Source: an uncultured Opitutia bacterium (GTDB lineage Bacteria; Verrucomicrobiota; Verrucomicrobiia; Opitutales; Coraliomargaritaceae). Taken from it: a DNA stretch of 58,115 nucleotides. Shown here piece by piece: positions 45,344-53,127 of the stretch; the stretch's first letter is position 1; every line of letters begins with the position of its first letter. Below the pieces are notes generated by a model. That model had not been told where the DNA came from. It saw only the letters and a program-made list of their open reading frames with translations, and searched no databases. The stretch lies in contig CAKZOI010000006.1 of the NCBI GenBank assembly GCA_937136395.1, positions 1 through 58,115 on the forward strand, in the 5' to 3' direction. Position numbers and translations under genes: made by a program.

Positions 45344-46405
45344 ATGGCTTTTACATACTCCACACAACGCATCCTTCAAATTGTCGGCGAATCCGCTGAA
45401 TGTGTCGGTGCCTACGAAGGCGATATCGTTGGTATCAGTTCCCTAAAGGAAGCAAGCTCAGGCGACCTGTCCTTCCTCGGGAATCCGAAATATCGCGCCG
45501 AAGTTGAGCCGTCTCAAGCATCTGTGTTGTTGTTGCCACTCGACTATGAAGGCACGCCCAAGACTGGCCAGTTGTTCATTAAATTAGAAAATCCATCGTT
45601 TGCTTTAGCACTCATCTGTCGCGATATCGAAGGCACGCTCTTGCCAAAGCCGGTGCCGGGGATACACCCCTCAGCGGTTGTGCACCCTGAAGCCGTGGTC
45701 TCACCACTGGCAAGCGTCGGCCCGCTCTGCGTGGTCGGGCAGGGCGCAAAAATTGGTGCTGCGGTCTTGGAGAGTCATGTATCAGTCGGTCGCTATGCAC
45801 GCATTGCAGACGATGCCTATCTCTTCCCTCGTGTGGTGGTCGCGGATTATTGTGAGATCGGTCAGCGTAACCGTATTGCTGCGGGTGCGGTGATCGGTTC
45901 CGACGGCTACGGCTACGAATTTCACGAAGGTGCCCACCAGCGCGTGCCGCAGATCGGTAAAGTGATTTTAGAAGATGATGTCGATGTCGGCGCCAATAGC
46001 TCGCTCGATCGCGCACGTTTTGGATCCACCATTATCGGAGCGGGCACTAAAATCGACAATCAGGTGCAGATTGCGCACAATGTTCGTGTGGGTAAGCATT
46101 GCCTCATTGTTGCACAGGTTGGTATCAGCGGTAGCACGGTGCTTGGCGACGGTGTTATCGTTGCGGGGCAAGCCGGCGTCGCCGGGCACTTAGAGATTGG
46201 TTCGGGGGCCATGATTGCCGGAGGCACAGCCATCACTGCGTCCGTGGAACCCCAAGCAAAAATGCGCGGTTTTCCTGCGCTGCCAATGATGCAGTTCAAT
46301 CGAATCTCTATTTTACAACGTAAATTGCCAGATCTTTTCAAAAGGTTTGATCAACTTGAAAAAACTGTCGAATCTCTCGGCTCATCAGAAGTTATCTCCG
46401 AATAA
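45344..46405 (+). CDS. lpxD: UDP-3-O-acylglucosamine N-acyltransferase
   Basis: Adds the N-linked acyl chain in lipid A synthesis; 353 aa. An N-terminal UDP-binding domain (about 1-105, SGDLSFLGNPKY) is followed by a left-handed beta helix of hexapeptide repeats (IHPSAVVHPEAVVSPLASVG). The catalytic His region is SDGYGYEFHEGAHQRVPQIG, followed by the helical C-terminal end. Downstream of the skp terminator and 6 bp before prs. Confidence 0.97.
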   Translation: MAFTYSTQRILQIVGESAECVGAYEGDIVGISSLKEASSGDLSFLGNPKYRAEVEPSQASVLLLPLDYEGTPKTGQLFIKLENPSFALALICRDIEGTLLPKPVPGIHPSAVVHPEAVVSPLASVGPLCVVGQGAKIGAAVLESHVSVGRYARIADDAYLFPRVVVADYCEIGQRNRIAAGAVIGSDGYGYEFHEGAHQRVPQIGKVILEDDVDVGANSSLDRARFGSTIIGAGTKIDNQVQIAHNVRVGKHCLIVAQVGISGSTVLGDGVIVAGQAGVAGHLEIGSGAMIAGGTAITASVEPQAKMRGFPALPMMQFNRISILQRKLPDLFKRFDQLEKTVESLGSSEVISE

Positions 46406-46411
46406 AAGTAT

Positions 46412-47362
46412 ATGAATCCTAGTTCCATGAAAATTTTCTGCGGAAATTCAAATCCCGCGCTTGCTAACGAAATATGCGATTATATCGGGGTGGAACTCGG
46501 TAAGGCTGATGTTGTCAGCTTCCCAGACGGAGAGAGCTTCGTGCGTATCAACGAAAATATTCGTGGCGCCGACGTCTTTATCATCCAGTCCACCTGCAAT
46601 CCCGCGAATCAGAACTTGATGGAGCTATTCATCATGATCGATGCCGCGCGGCGTGCCTCGGCTGCACGCATCACCGCCGTCATTCCGTTTTACGGCTATG
46701 CGCGTCAAGACCGTAAAGACCAACCACGTGTGCCGATTACATCCAAGCTCGTCGCCAACTTGCTCGTTTCCGCAGGTGCCAACCGTGTGCTCACAGTGGA
46801 TCTCCACGCACAACAAATTCAAGGCTTCTTCGACATTCCGGTCGACCATCTCTATGCCTCGCCGGTGCTCTTTCAGTATTTGAAAGACATCGATACCAAG
46901 AACCTCACACTCTTTTCCCCAGACGTCGGTGGTATGAAGATGGCGTCTGCCTATGCGAGTATGCTCGATGTGCCACTCGGCTTTATCGCCAAGCGCCGCA
47001 CCTCCGCAGAGACGGTTGAAGCCGTTTCCCTCGTCGGTGAGACCGAAGGGCGCGACATTCTCTTAATCGACGATATGACAGAGACCGCGGGCACTCTCTG
47101 TGCCGCCGCAAAACTGCTTAAAGAAAATGGCGCCAAAAGTGTCATGGCTGCCGTCAGTCACGGTGTTTTGAACGATCTCGGTTACGAACGTCTCGCTTCA
47201 GGAGCGATTGATCAATTGATCACCACCAACACCACACCCGTTGAGCAACGTGAAGGCTTGCCGATCACTGTGCTTAGCGTCGCCGGACTCCTCGGTGAAG
47301 GTATTAAACGGATCCATAACAACGCCTCCGTTACTGGACTCTTCGAAATCAAAGGATTTTAG
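46412..47362 (+). CDS. prs: ribose-phosphate pyrophosphokinase
   Basis: Makes PRPP for purine, pyrimidine, NAD, His and Trp synthesis; 316 aa. Visible motifs are FPDGESFVRINENIRG, YARQDRKDQPRVPITSKLVA (ATP flexible loop), TVDLHAQQIQGFFDIPVDH and the PRPP loop LLIDDMTETAGTL. Class I enzyme at full length. An ATG five codons in is an equally good start. It closes the lpxD-prs unit; repeat DNA begins about 95 bp downstream. Confidence 0.97.
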   Translation: MNPSSMKIFCGNSNPALANEICDYIGVELGKADVVSFPDGESFVRINENIRGADVFIIQSTCNPANQNLMELFIMIDAARRASAARITAVIPFYGYARQDRKDQPRVPITSKLVANLLVSAGANRVLTVDLHAQQIQGFFDIPVDHLYASPVLFQYLKDIDTKNLTLFSPDVGGMKMASAYASMLDVPLGFIAKRRTSAETVEAVSLVGETEGRDILLIDDMTETAGTLCAAAKLLKENGAKSVMAAVSHGVLNDLGYERLASGAIDQLITTNTTPVEQREGLPITVLSVAGLLGEGIKRIHNNASVTGLFEIKGF

Positions 47363-47457
47363 CAGCGCAAAGCGCCGTAGTGAGTCGTTTGGTGTAGCCG
47401 AAATCGGGAGATTTTGGACCGATCCGTATAGTGAGTGGCAATCACGAGCCATAAAAG

Positions 47458-47635
47458 GTAGCGGCGCGCGTCCCTGCGCGCCATCTGCGCCAGAGCCTAC
47501 CAATTTACTAAGGCAGACAATTATCTTCTGGAGGGACGCGCTCCGTCGCGTCCGCCGTATCTGTGCCAGAGCCTACGAATTTACTAAGGCAGACAATCAT
47601 TTCCTGGAGGGACGCGCTCCGTCACGTCCGCCGTA
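47458..47635. repeat. repeat cluster: one REP plus a 76-bp unit in tandem
   Basis: A GTAG-headed palindrome (GTAGCGGCGCGCGTCCCTGC) at 47458 is followed by two tandem 76-bp units, 47484-47559 and 47560-47635, that differ at only a few positions. Each unit runs from TCTGYGCCAGAGCCTAC to CGTCCGCCGTA. Each contains a GGAG-headed hairpin, GGACGCG-ctccgt-CGCGTCC. The gene-free stretch 47363-47690 holds only this cluster and flanks without visible genes. Confidence 0.85.
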
Positions 47636-47690
47636 TCGAGGAAGTGCTTGCTACGCCATCCCCGTAAGCGCTCCGATGGTTACATTGATA

Positions 47691-48137
47691 TCATTCCTCG
47701 CCGAGACCTTCGAGGTCTGCCAAGTCGCGTAAACGGCCACTCGCACGTTTGTTTTTGACTAGATCCGCATAGCCAATGAATGGGATCTCAATGCCGTCGG
47801 CATCGATGGTTACTTTGTTTGGATAGCTGGCGTCAAAGTCGATCCCGCTGGCTTCCGTAATAATTTCGATTCGAAGCGGAGGCGTTCCCATTCGAAATGC
47901 ATTGCCGTTTTCTTTGAAAAACTCTCGATCAATGCCACCAGGCACTCCAAACGCTTTGAGGGCAGCAAGGAGGGCATTAATATTGGTATCTGATTGCCCG
48001 ATCCAAATATCCATGTCTCCGGTTGCACGAACGTATCCATGGACTCCGAGCGCCCAGCCGCCGACGATCAAGTATTCAACTTTGTGCTCGTTTAAGAGAC
48101 ACAACAGATCTTTGAAGTCTTCCGGTAGCTGCTGCAT
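47691..48137 (-). CDS. small nucleotidyltransferase-like protein, second gene of a possible toxin-antitoxin-like pair
   Basis: 148 aa with a minimal nucleotidyltransferase fold: EYLIVGGWALGVHGYVRATGDMDIWI holds the GG-(x)-W-A and D-M-D metal motif. A later LRIEIITEASGIDF has Glu where the third acidic residue (usually RIDIL) is expected. The family includes DUF6036/MNT-type partners of small proteins. The upstream small ORF overlaps it by 62 bp. The substrate (NTP transfer to protein or tRNA) is unknown and no activity is inferred beyond the fold. Confidence 0.75.
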   Translation of the reverse strand: MQQLPEDFKDLLCLLNEHKVEYLIVGGWALGVHGYVRATGDMDIWIGQSDTNINALLAALKAFGVPGGIDREFFKENGNAFRMGTPPLRIEIITEASGIDFDASYPNKVTIDADGIEIPFIGYADLVKNKRASGRLRDLADLEGLGEE

Positions 48138-48270
48138 CGCCCCAAAATGCGATGCGTAGTTTCTGAATGCAAGCCAGCCTTTCTGCAGGGCTCAGTTTTA
48201 AGCAATCCTCGCGGTAGTCCTTAGTGGATTCGGACTGTTTGCCATAGCTGAATTCGATAGGAGGCTTCAT
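48076..48270 (-). CDS. small protein paired with the nucleotidyltransferase
   Basis: 64 aa from the ATG at 48270. It carries LSPAERLACIQKLR and FWGDAAATGRLQRSV, a pattern (WGxxAxTGRLQR) I recognise from small proteins coded directly before minimal nucleotidyltransferases. The stop lies 62 bp inside the partner gene, so the two are read from overlapping frames. The order small protein, then nucleotidyltransferase, is the usual two-gene arrangement of toxin-antitoxin-like modules. A longer frame starts at 48324. Confidence 0.6.
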   Translation of the reverse strand: MKPPIEFSYGKQSESTKDYREDCLKLSPAERLACIQKLRIAFWGDAAATGRLQRSVVSLKRAQS

Positions 48271-48383
48271 TGACTCGAATGATTCACGAATATGCAGAAA
48301 AGTCGATACTAGGTATGGCCACAAAACGTATTATTTTAAAACGCTTATTGACGTATACCATCACGGATCGACTCAGAGGTAAG

Positions 48384-48604
48384 AGGTCTAAATGCTCATA
48401 AAGGTAGCGGCACGCGTCCCTGCGCGCCATCTGTGTCAGAGCCTACGAATTAGTTGAGGCAAAATCATTGTAGGCAAAATCATACGACTCTGACGCATTG
48501 TTTGAACCGCCGCTTCGCACTCCGCGTAGAAGCGACACTCCTGTCGCTTTCCTTTTTACTGAGGCAAACAAATATCTTCTGGAGGGACGCGCTCCGTCGC
48601 GTCC
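48384..48604. repeat. composite repeat cluster upstream of the glycosyltransferase
   Basis: Positions 48384-48475 match, inverted, the copy at 50689-50781; both contain AGGTCTAAATGCTCATAA followed by the GTAGCGGC hairpin and the CAGAGCCTAC box. A different GTAG palindrome (GTAGAAGCGACACTCC) follows at 48526-48549, and a GGAG-headed GGACGCG hairpin at 48581-48604. The 405-bp gene-free stretch 48325-48729 consists mostly of this composite; the last 110 bp before 48730 should carry the glycosyltransferase promoter. Confidence 0.85.
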
Positions 48605-48729
48605 GCCGTATCTGTAGAATTAATTTAAACGGTGAATAAAAACGTTCACGTTACGTTTGCGTCACACCTCACTCTGGCGTTGATTCTTGGTCATATTCAG
48701 CCACAGGCTATCCCGTATCCTGAATACCT

Positions 48730-49977
48730 ATGCGCGTCCTGCTCACATCACACGGTTCCACCGGCGACATCTACCCAGTGATTCGCCTCGGCCGCGCGCT
48801 AGTTGAAGCGGGCCACCAGGTCCGCTTCGCCACAGTCTCGCTCTTTCGTGAGGAAATTGAGTCGGCTGGTATCGACTTCGTTTATTTACCACCGGATTGG
48901 GATCAAAGCGGCTTCGCCGAAGCCATGCGCGATTTGACACATGCCAAAAACCCGCTCGATCTCATGCGGATCATCTACTCCGAGTCGCTACCATACCTCG
49001 ACGAGATTCTGGACACCCTCGACCGTGAATTGCAGCAGGCCGATGTCTTTGTCAGTAGCTATCTTTTTGCCAATCTCTGTGCCTTAGCGCGTAAGCATGG
49101 CGTGCCCTCCGCGGTGACGACCTTTGCGCACAATGTCGTGCCTTCACCGAGTTATCCACCCGACGAGTTGCCACGACTCTTACCCGCACCTCCACGACTT
49201 CGTCGTCTGTGGAACCGTATGCTGTGGAAGTTGACCGACCGAGTGCTCTGCTGGAATATCAACCGTGTTGTGGGCGAGATCATGCTCAAGCATGGCATGG
49301 ATCGGGCGGCAAGCTTTGCCATCGAGCCAGCCGATAAGGTGCTCGTCACCGTGTCGCCCGGTCTCTTCCAGCCGCAGCGCCTCTGGAGTGATCGTTTTAA
49401 CTTCACTGGCTACTTGCGCTGGCAGTCACCCGAAGACCCCACGCTCGATGCCGCAGTTCGCGCGTTCTGTGGCGACGAGAAGGTGCCCATCCTTACCTTT
49501 GGCAGTGTCACCTTCGATGAAGCTCGCAAGATCATGACGCGCTTCATGCGCGCTTGGCCGGAAGGAAAGAAAATCATTATCCAGTCCGGCTGGGCAGGAC
49601 TTACCATTGAACGCCCTCACTCTGGTATGTTACGCGTGGATCGCGTCTCGCACGACCAACTGTTTCGCTACGCCTCGATGGTCATACATCACGGCGGTGC
49701 TGGCACCACCGCCAGCGTCCTACACGCGGGTGTGCCCAATATCATTATCCCACATATCGGAGATCAATGGTTCTTTGCAAGTGAAATGAGGCGTATCGGC
49801 TGCGGGCTCGAAGTCAAACGCAAGAGCTGGCCCGAAGATCTACCCAAAGCGGTTTTAAAGGTCGAAAAGAACCAAAAGATGCAGGCGCGTGCCAAAGAAA
49901 TCGCCCAATTGCTAGCCCAGGAAGATGGCCCCGGCAAGGCCGTCAAAACGCTCGAAGCGCTCGCCGTATGTTCGTAG
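48730..49977 (+). CDS. GT1-family glycosyltransferase
   Basis: 415 aa. The GT-B fold starts with ILLTSHGSTGDIYPVIRLGRAL-like MRVLLTSHGSTGDIYP and ends with the nucleotide-sugar signature SHDQLFRYASMVIHHGGAGTT, then GVPNIIIPHIGDQWFFA, as in UDP-glucosyltransferases of the sterol/macrolide/rhamnosyl type. Acceptor and donor cannot be read. It stands alone in a repeat-rich patch. The stop codon TAG at 49975-49977 lies inside the GTAG head of a REP pair. Confidence 0.85.
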   Translation: MRVLLTSHGSTGDIYPVIRLGRALVEAGHQVRFATVSLFREEIESAGIDFVYLPPDWDQSGFAEAMRDLTHAKNPLDLMRIIYSESLPYLDEILDTLDRELQQADVFVSSYLFANLCALARKHGVPSAVTTFAHNVVPSPSYPPDELPRLLPAPPRLRRLWNRMLWKLTDRVLCWNINRVVGEIMLKHGMDRAASFAIEPADKVLVTVSPGLFQPQRLWSDRFNFTGYLRWQSPEDPTLDAAVRAFCGDEKVPILTFGSVTFDEARKIMTRFMRAWPEGKKIIIQSGWAGLTIERPHSGMLRVDRVSHDQLFRYASMVIHHGGAGTTASVLHAGVPNIIIPHIGDQWFFASEMRRIGCGLEVKRKSWPEDLPKAVLKVEKNQKMQARAKEIAQLLAQEDGPGKAVKTLEALAVCS

Positions 49978-50046
49978 GGGCTTCATTTATGAAGACCGCT
50001 GAGCCAAAGCCTGAACCGCCGCGGTCTTCATAAATGAAGCCCCTAC
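49974..50046. repeat. 73-bp paired REP (BIME-like) with perfect 26-bp inverted arms
   Basis: Left arm 49974-49999 starts GTAGGGGCTTCATTTATGAA; the right arm 50021-50046 is its exact reverse complement. The spacer is 21 bp. Each arm is itself a hairpin (CTTCA-tt-ta-TGAAG). It overlaps the glycosyltransferase stop codon and lies 30 bp from the end of the convergent MEKHLA gene. Confidence 0.9.
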
Positions 50047-50076
50047 GACTGATCAGTCATTAGCCATTAAAAATTT

Positions 50077-50499
50077 TCAAAGCATATACCACTGCGAGAA
50101 CGTAGCGGCTTGCCCGACGATCTCGCCCTCGGCATCGAGTAGCATCCAGATCTTTGCCGAATCGATATAGAAGCGCTTGCCCGAAGCGCTCACGCGGATA
50201 CCGTGATACTTCTCTGAGAAACCATGCCGACGCACATCCTCCAGCAGAGCGGCCCGTTCATTACGATGCAGCGGCTCCGCCGAGTATCGGGAGGGTAACT
50301 TGGTCAGAGTCGCCCAATCCATCTCGAACAAATCCTGCGCACAGCAATTTCCGTAGCTAAAAATAGGATCCTCTTGAACCCCATGCGAAAGCACCACAAA
50401 CGGTGCCACCATCAAACGTTCCGCTTCATCCGCACCACGCACAATCAAATCCTCACCAAAACAGCGGTGATAATTATCAAGGAGCAGCGTAGTGTGCAT
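50077..50499 (-). CDS. stand-alone MEKHLA-domain protein
   Basis: 140 aa from the ATG at 50499. Almost the whole protein is a MEKHLA domain: LLLDNYHRCFGEDLI, APFVVLSHGVQEDPIFSYGN, LFEMDWATLTKLPSRYSAEP, GIRVSASGKRFYIDSAKIWML and GQAATFSQW. The domain is related to PAS domains and occurs in plant HD-ZIP III proteins and as short bacterial proteins, where the ligand is not established. A frame from 50619 would add 40 unlike residues. Convergent with the glycosyltransferase. Confidence 0.85.
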   Translation of the reverse strand: MHTTLLLDNYHRCFGEDLIVRGADEAERLMVAPFVVLSHGVQEDPIFSYGNCCAQDLFEMDWATLTKLPSRYSAEPLHRNERAALLEDVRRHGFSEKYHGIRVSASGKRFYIDSAKIWMLLDAEGEIVGQAATFSQWYML

Positions 50500-50640
50500 G
50501 GTAAGTGGGCTTAGTCGCAGGTGGAAAGCGATACAATCCAATACGGATTTCAAAGTATCGCCAACCACAAACACGCACACAAGCCCCGCAGAGCTATTGT
50601 TGGGCCCACGAATCGACACGAGGAAGATGGCGTAGCAATG

Positions 50641-50781
50641 ATCTCCTGAAGGGACGCGCTCTGTCGCGTCCGCCGCATCTGTGCCAGAGCCTACAATGAT
50701 TTTGCCTCAGTAAATTCGTAGGCTCTGGCACAGATGGCGCGCAGGGACGCGCGCCGCTACCTCTTATGAGCATTTAGACCT
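50641..50781. repeat. repeat cluster with an 18-bp perfect inverted repeat
   Basis: The arms ATCTGTGCCAGAGCCTAC (50677-50694) and GTAGGCTCTGGCACAGAT (50718-50735) are perfect complements around a 23-bp loop. Flanking them are a degenerate GGGACGCG hairpin on the left and a GGCGCGC hairpin on the right, ending at CTAC 50760. Positions 50689-50781 are an inverted copy of 48384-48475. The gene-free stretch 50500-50911 is otherwise without visible genes. Confidence 0.85.
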
Positions 50782-50911
50782 CCTACGTCAGATTCGATCT
50801 GTGTGCATTCGCGGTGCTTACACTCCCTTTCCACGTCTGAAAAGATTCGCGTTTGTCGCGCGTTGAGAAACGACTCGCCATTGGGCGGAACACTCTACTT
50901 TTTAAGCTTGT

Positions 50912-51844
50912 ATGGCAGACTCCTGGGAAACCCTCAAATTATTGGCTGATTCGACTCGTGTGCGTATTCTTTCTTTATTGGAGAAAGAGGAGCTCTCTGT
51001 TGCGGAGCTTCAGGAGGTTTTGGATATGGGGCAGTCACGGATTTCGTCACACTTAGGGCTGCTGCGCCAGGGAGAACTGGTGCATGATCGTCGCGAGGGT
51101 AAGAAGACGTTCTATGCAATTAACGAGCGCTATGAGTCGACTGGTTTGGCTTTGATGCAGGCCGCGTGCAAGGCAGTCGAGGCGACTGAGCAAATCGTCG
51201 AAGACGGCAGGAACTTGAAGCGTATTCTTGAGAAGCGAAAGCAGCAGTCGGAGCAGTATTTTAATTCCGTGGCGGGGCGCTTGGGCAAGAATTACTGCCC
51301 TGGTCGTAATTGGGAAGCGATTGGTCACTTTTTGTTGCACCTCGTCCCGAAGATTAAGGTTGCTGATTTAGGCGCGGGCGAAGGGTTGATTTCTCAATTG
51401 CTCGCGCGCCGTGCCGACGAAGTCGTCTGTATCGATAATTCGCCAAAGATGGTTGAGTTCGGTAGCGATTTGGCGGCGAAGAACGGTTTCACCAATTTAG
51501 TGTATAAGCTCGGCGACATTGAGGAAGTGCCGCTAAAGGATAGTAGCTTCGACCTTGTGTTGTTGAGCCAAGCCTTGCACCACGCTCAACATCCAGAGCG
51601 TGCGATCGCGGAGGCGTATCGTATTTTAAAGCCTGGTGGAAAGGTTATCATCATTGACCTCTTGGAGCATCAGTTTGAGAAAGCTCATGACTTGTATGCC
51701 GATGTGTGGCTCGGGTTTTCGGAGAACAAACTGTATCAGTTTTTAAAGGACGCCGGCTTTCGTAAGCCAGAGGTCAATGTGGTCGCACGCGAAGTGGAAG
51801 CGCCTAATTTTCAAACGGTTCTTGCTAGCGGAGTGAAATCGTAG
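50912..51844 (+). CDS. ArsR-type regulator fused to a SAM-dependent methyltransferase
   Basis: 310 aa. An N-terminal ArsR winged helix (about 1-90: LLADSTRVRILSLLEKEELSVAELQEVLDMGQSRI, SHLGLLRQGELV) is fused to a class I methyltransferase (about 130-300: VADLGAGEGLISQLLARRA, FDLVLLSQALHHAQHPERAI and LKPGGKVIIIDLLEH). The ArsR metal-binding Cys pattern is absent. Fusions of this kind are widespread and are often found beside S-adenosylmethionine-cycle genes, but none adjoins it here. Role in regulation is inferred from domain content only. Confidence 0.85.
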   Translation: MADSWETLKLLADSTRVRILSLLEKEELSVAELQEVLDMGQSRISSHLGLLRQGELVHDRREGKKTFYAINERYESTGLALMQAACKAVEATEQIVEDGRNLKRILEKRKQQSEQYFNSVAGRLGKNYCPGRNWEAIGHFLLHLVPKIKVADLGAGEGLISQLLARRADEVVCIDNSPKMVEFGSDLAAKNGFTNLVYKLGDIEEVPLKDSSFDLVLLSQALHHAQHPERAIAEAYRILKPGGKVIIIDLLEHQFEKAHDLYADVWLGFSENKLYQFLKDAGFRKPEVNVVAREVEAPNFQTVLASGVKS

Positions 51845-51850
51845 GCGCAA

Positions 51851-51870
51851 GTTGAACGTCGAACGTTGAG
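51851..51870. repeat. dispersed GAACGT/ACGTTG repeat after the ArsR-methyltransferase gene
   Basis: GTTGAACGTCGAACGTTGAG lies 6 bp after the stop codon. It is the shortest copy of the family seen at 15134-15167 and 32632-32676. Confidence 0.6.
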
Positions 51871-51880
51871 CAACCATAAA

Positions 51881-51908
51881 AAAGGACGCTCCGTGAAGAG
51901 CGTCCTTT
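51881..51908. terminator. rho-independent terminator between the ArsR-methyltransferase gene and serC
   Basis: Stem AAAGGACGCTC / GAGCGTCCTTT around a short CGTGAA loop. It lies between two convergent genes and can serve both. Confidence 0.8.
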
Positions 51909-51930
51909 GAGTTGTAAATACTTGCTGCGG

Positions 51931-53076
51931 TTAAGCTTGGATTTCGCTAAAGGCCCAGTCCAACCAGGGGAGGAGGGCTTCGATGTCGGCCGTGTCGACG
52001 GTGGCACCGCCCCAGATCCGAAGGCCTGCAGGTGCATCGCGGTAGCTGCCGAAGTCGTAGCCGACTCCTTCGTTGTCGAGTAGGCTGACGAGCTGTTTTG
52101 CCTTGGCGGCTTGCTTGTCGGCTGGCAGTGCCTGATACCAATCGGCGGTAATCTTTAGGCAGATGGATGTATTGGAGATCGTTGCGGGGTCTTTCGCGAG
52201 AAAGTCGATCCAGTCCGTCTTAGCTACCCAATCTGCGATTGCTTTAAGATTGGCTTCGGAGCGCTCGATGAGGGCTGGTAAGCCACCGATGCTCTCTGCC
52301 CAACGGAGGCCGTCGACGGCGTCTTCGACGCAAAGCATGGAAACAGTGTTGATCGTGGCGCCAGTGAAGATGCCATCGATGAGCTTGCCGCCTTTGGTCA
52401 TACGGAAGATTTTCGGCAGTGGCCAAGCAGGTGTGTAGGATTCGAGACGGGCAATCGCGCGCGGGCTGAGCACGATCATGCCGTGGGCACCTTCGCCGCC
52501 CATGACTTTTTGCCAAGACCATGTGACCACGTCGAGCTTGTTGAAATCGATATCCATCGCAAATACCGCAGAGGTCGCATCACAAATAGTGAGGCCTTTA
52601 CGGTCGGCAGGGATGAAGTCGAGGTTCGGAACTTTGACGCCGGAAGTGGTGCCATTGTAAGTGAAGACCACGTCGTTGTTGAAATTCACCTTCGAAAAGT
52701 CAGGCAGCAGGCCGTAGTCCGCTTCGTGCTTAGTGACATCGTCAAGCTTGAGCTGCTTGATCACATCAGTGACCCAACCCGAGCCAAATGATTCCCAGGC
52801 GCACATTTCGACGCCACGCTCGCCGAGAAGCGACCAGAGCGCCATTTCGACCGCACCCGTGTCGGACGCTGGGACGATGCCGCAGACGTAACCCTCGGGC
52901 AGCCCAAGGATCGAGGAAGACTTGTCGATGACTTCTTCGATGCGCGCCTTTGCCGGCTTTGCGCGGTGGGAACGGCCAACAAGTGCTTCGTTGAGCGCTT
53001 CAAGCGACCAACCTGGGCGCTTGCTGCAAGGGCCGGATGAGAAATAAGGGCGTGCTGGTTTTACGGACGGTTTCAT
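51931..53076 (-). CDS. serC: phosphoserine transaminase
   Basis: 381 aa. It interconverts 3-phosphohydroxypyruvate and phosphoserine in serine synthesis. The sequence resembles the alphaproteobacterial/archaeal subfamily: [22 protein letters not shown] at the N-terminus, [13 protein letters not shown], and the PLP lysine in [16 protein letters not shown] typical class V aminotransferase fold. It lies 51 bp downstream of topB on the same strand. Confidence 0.9.
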   Translation of the reverse strand: MKPSVKPARPYFSSGPCSKRPGWSLEALNEALVGRSHRAKPAKARIEEVIDKSSSILGLPEGYVCGIVPASDTGAVEMALWSLLGERGVEMCAWESFGSGWVTDVIKQLKLDDVTKHEADYGLLPDFSKVNFNNDVVFTYNGTTSGVKVPNLDFIPADRKGLTICDATSAVFAMDIDFNKLDVVTWSWQKVMGGEGAHGMIVLSPRAIARLESYTPAWPLPKIFRMTKGGKLIDGIFTGATINTVSMLCVEDAVDGLRWAESIGGLPALIERSEANLKAIADWVAKTDWIDFLAKDPATISNTSICLKITADWYQALPADKQAAKAKQLVSLLDNEGVGYDFGSYRDAPAGLRIWGGATVDTADIEALLPWLDWAFSEIQA

Positions 53077-53127
53077 GACTTATAAAGGGCTAATCAGTAA
53101 TTGCTAATCGCTGAGTGTCGAGAAAGC

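Noticed and set aside
47484-47635. CRISPR-like or integron attC array
   Set aside because: Two tandem 76-bp units have no unique spacers of regular size, no cas genes adjoin, and the ends lack attC core sites. They are composed of REP-type hairpins.
47241-47732. Plus-strand frame of 163 codons over the end of prs and the repeats
   Set aside because: It overlaps prs in another frame and then reads through palindromic repeats, with arginine-rich low-complexity sequence. No family likeness.
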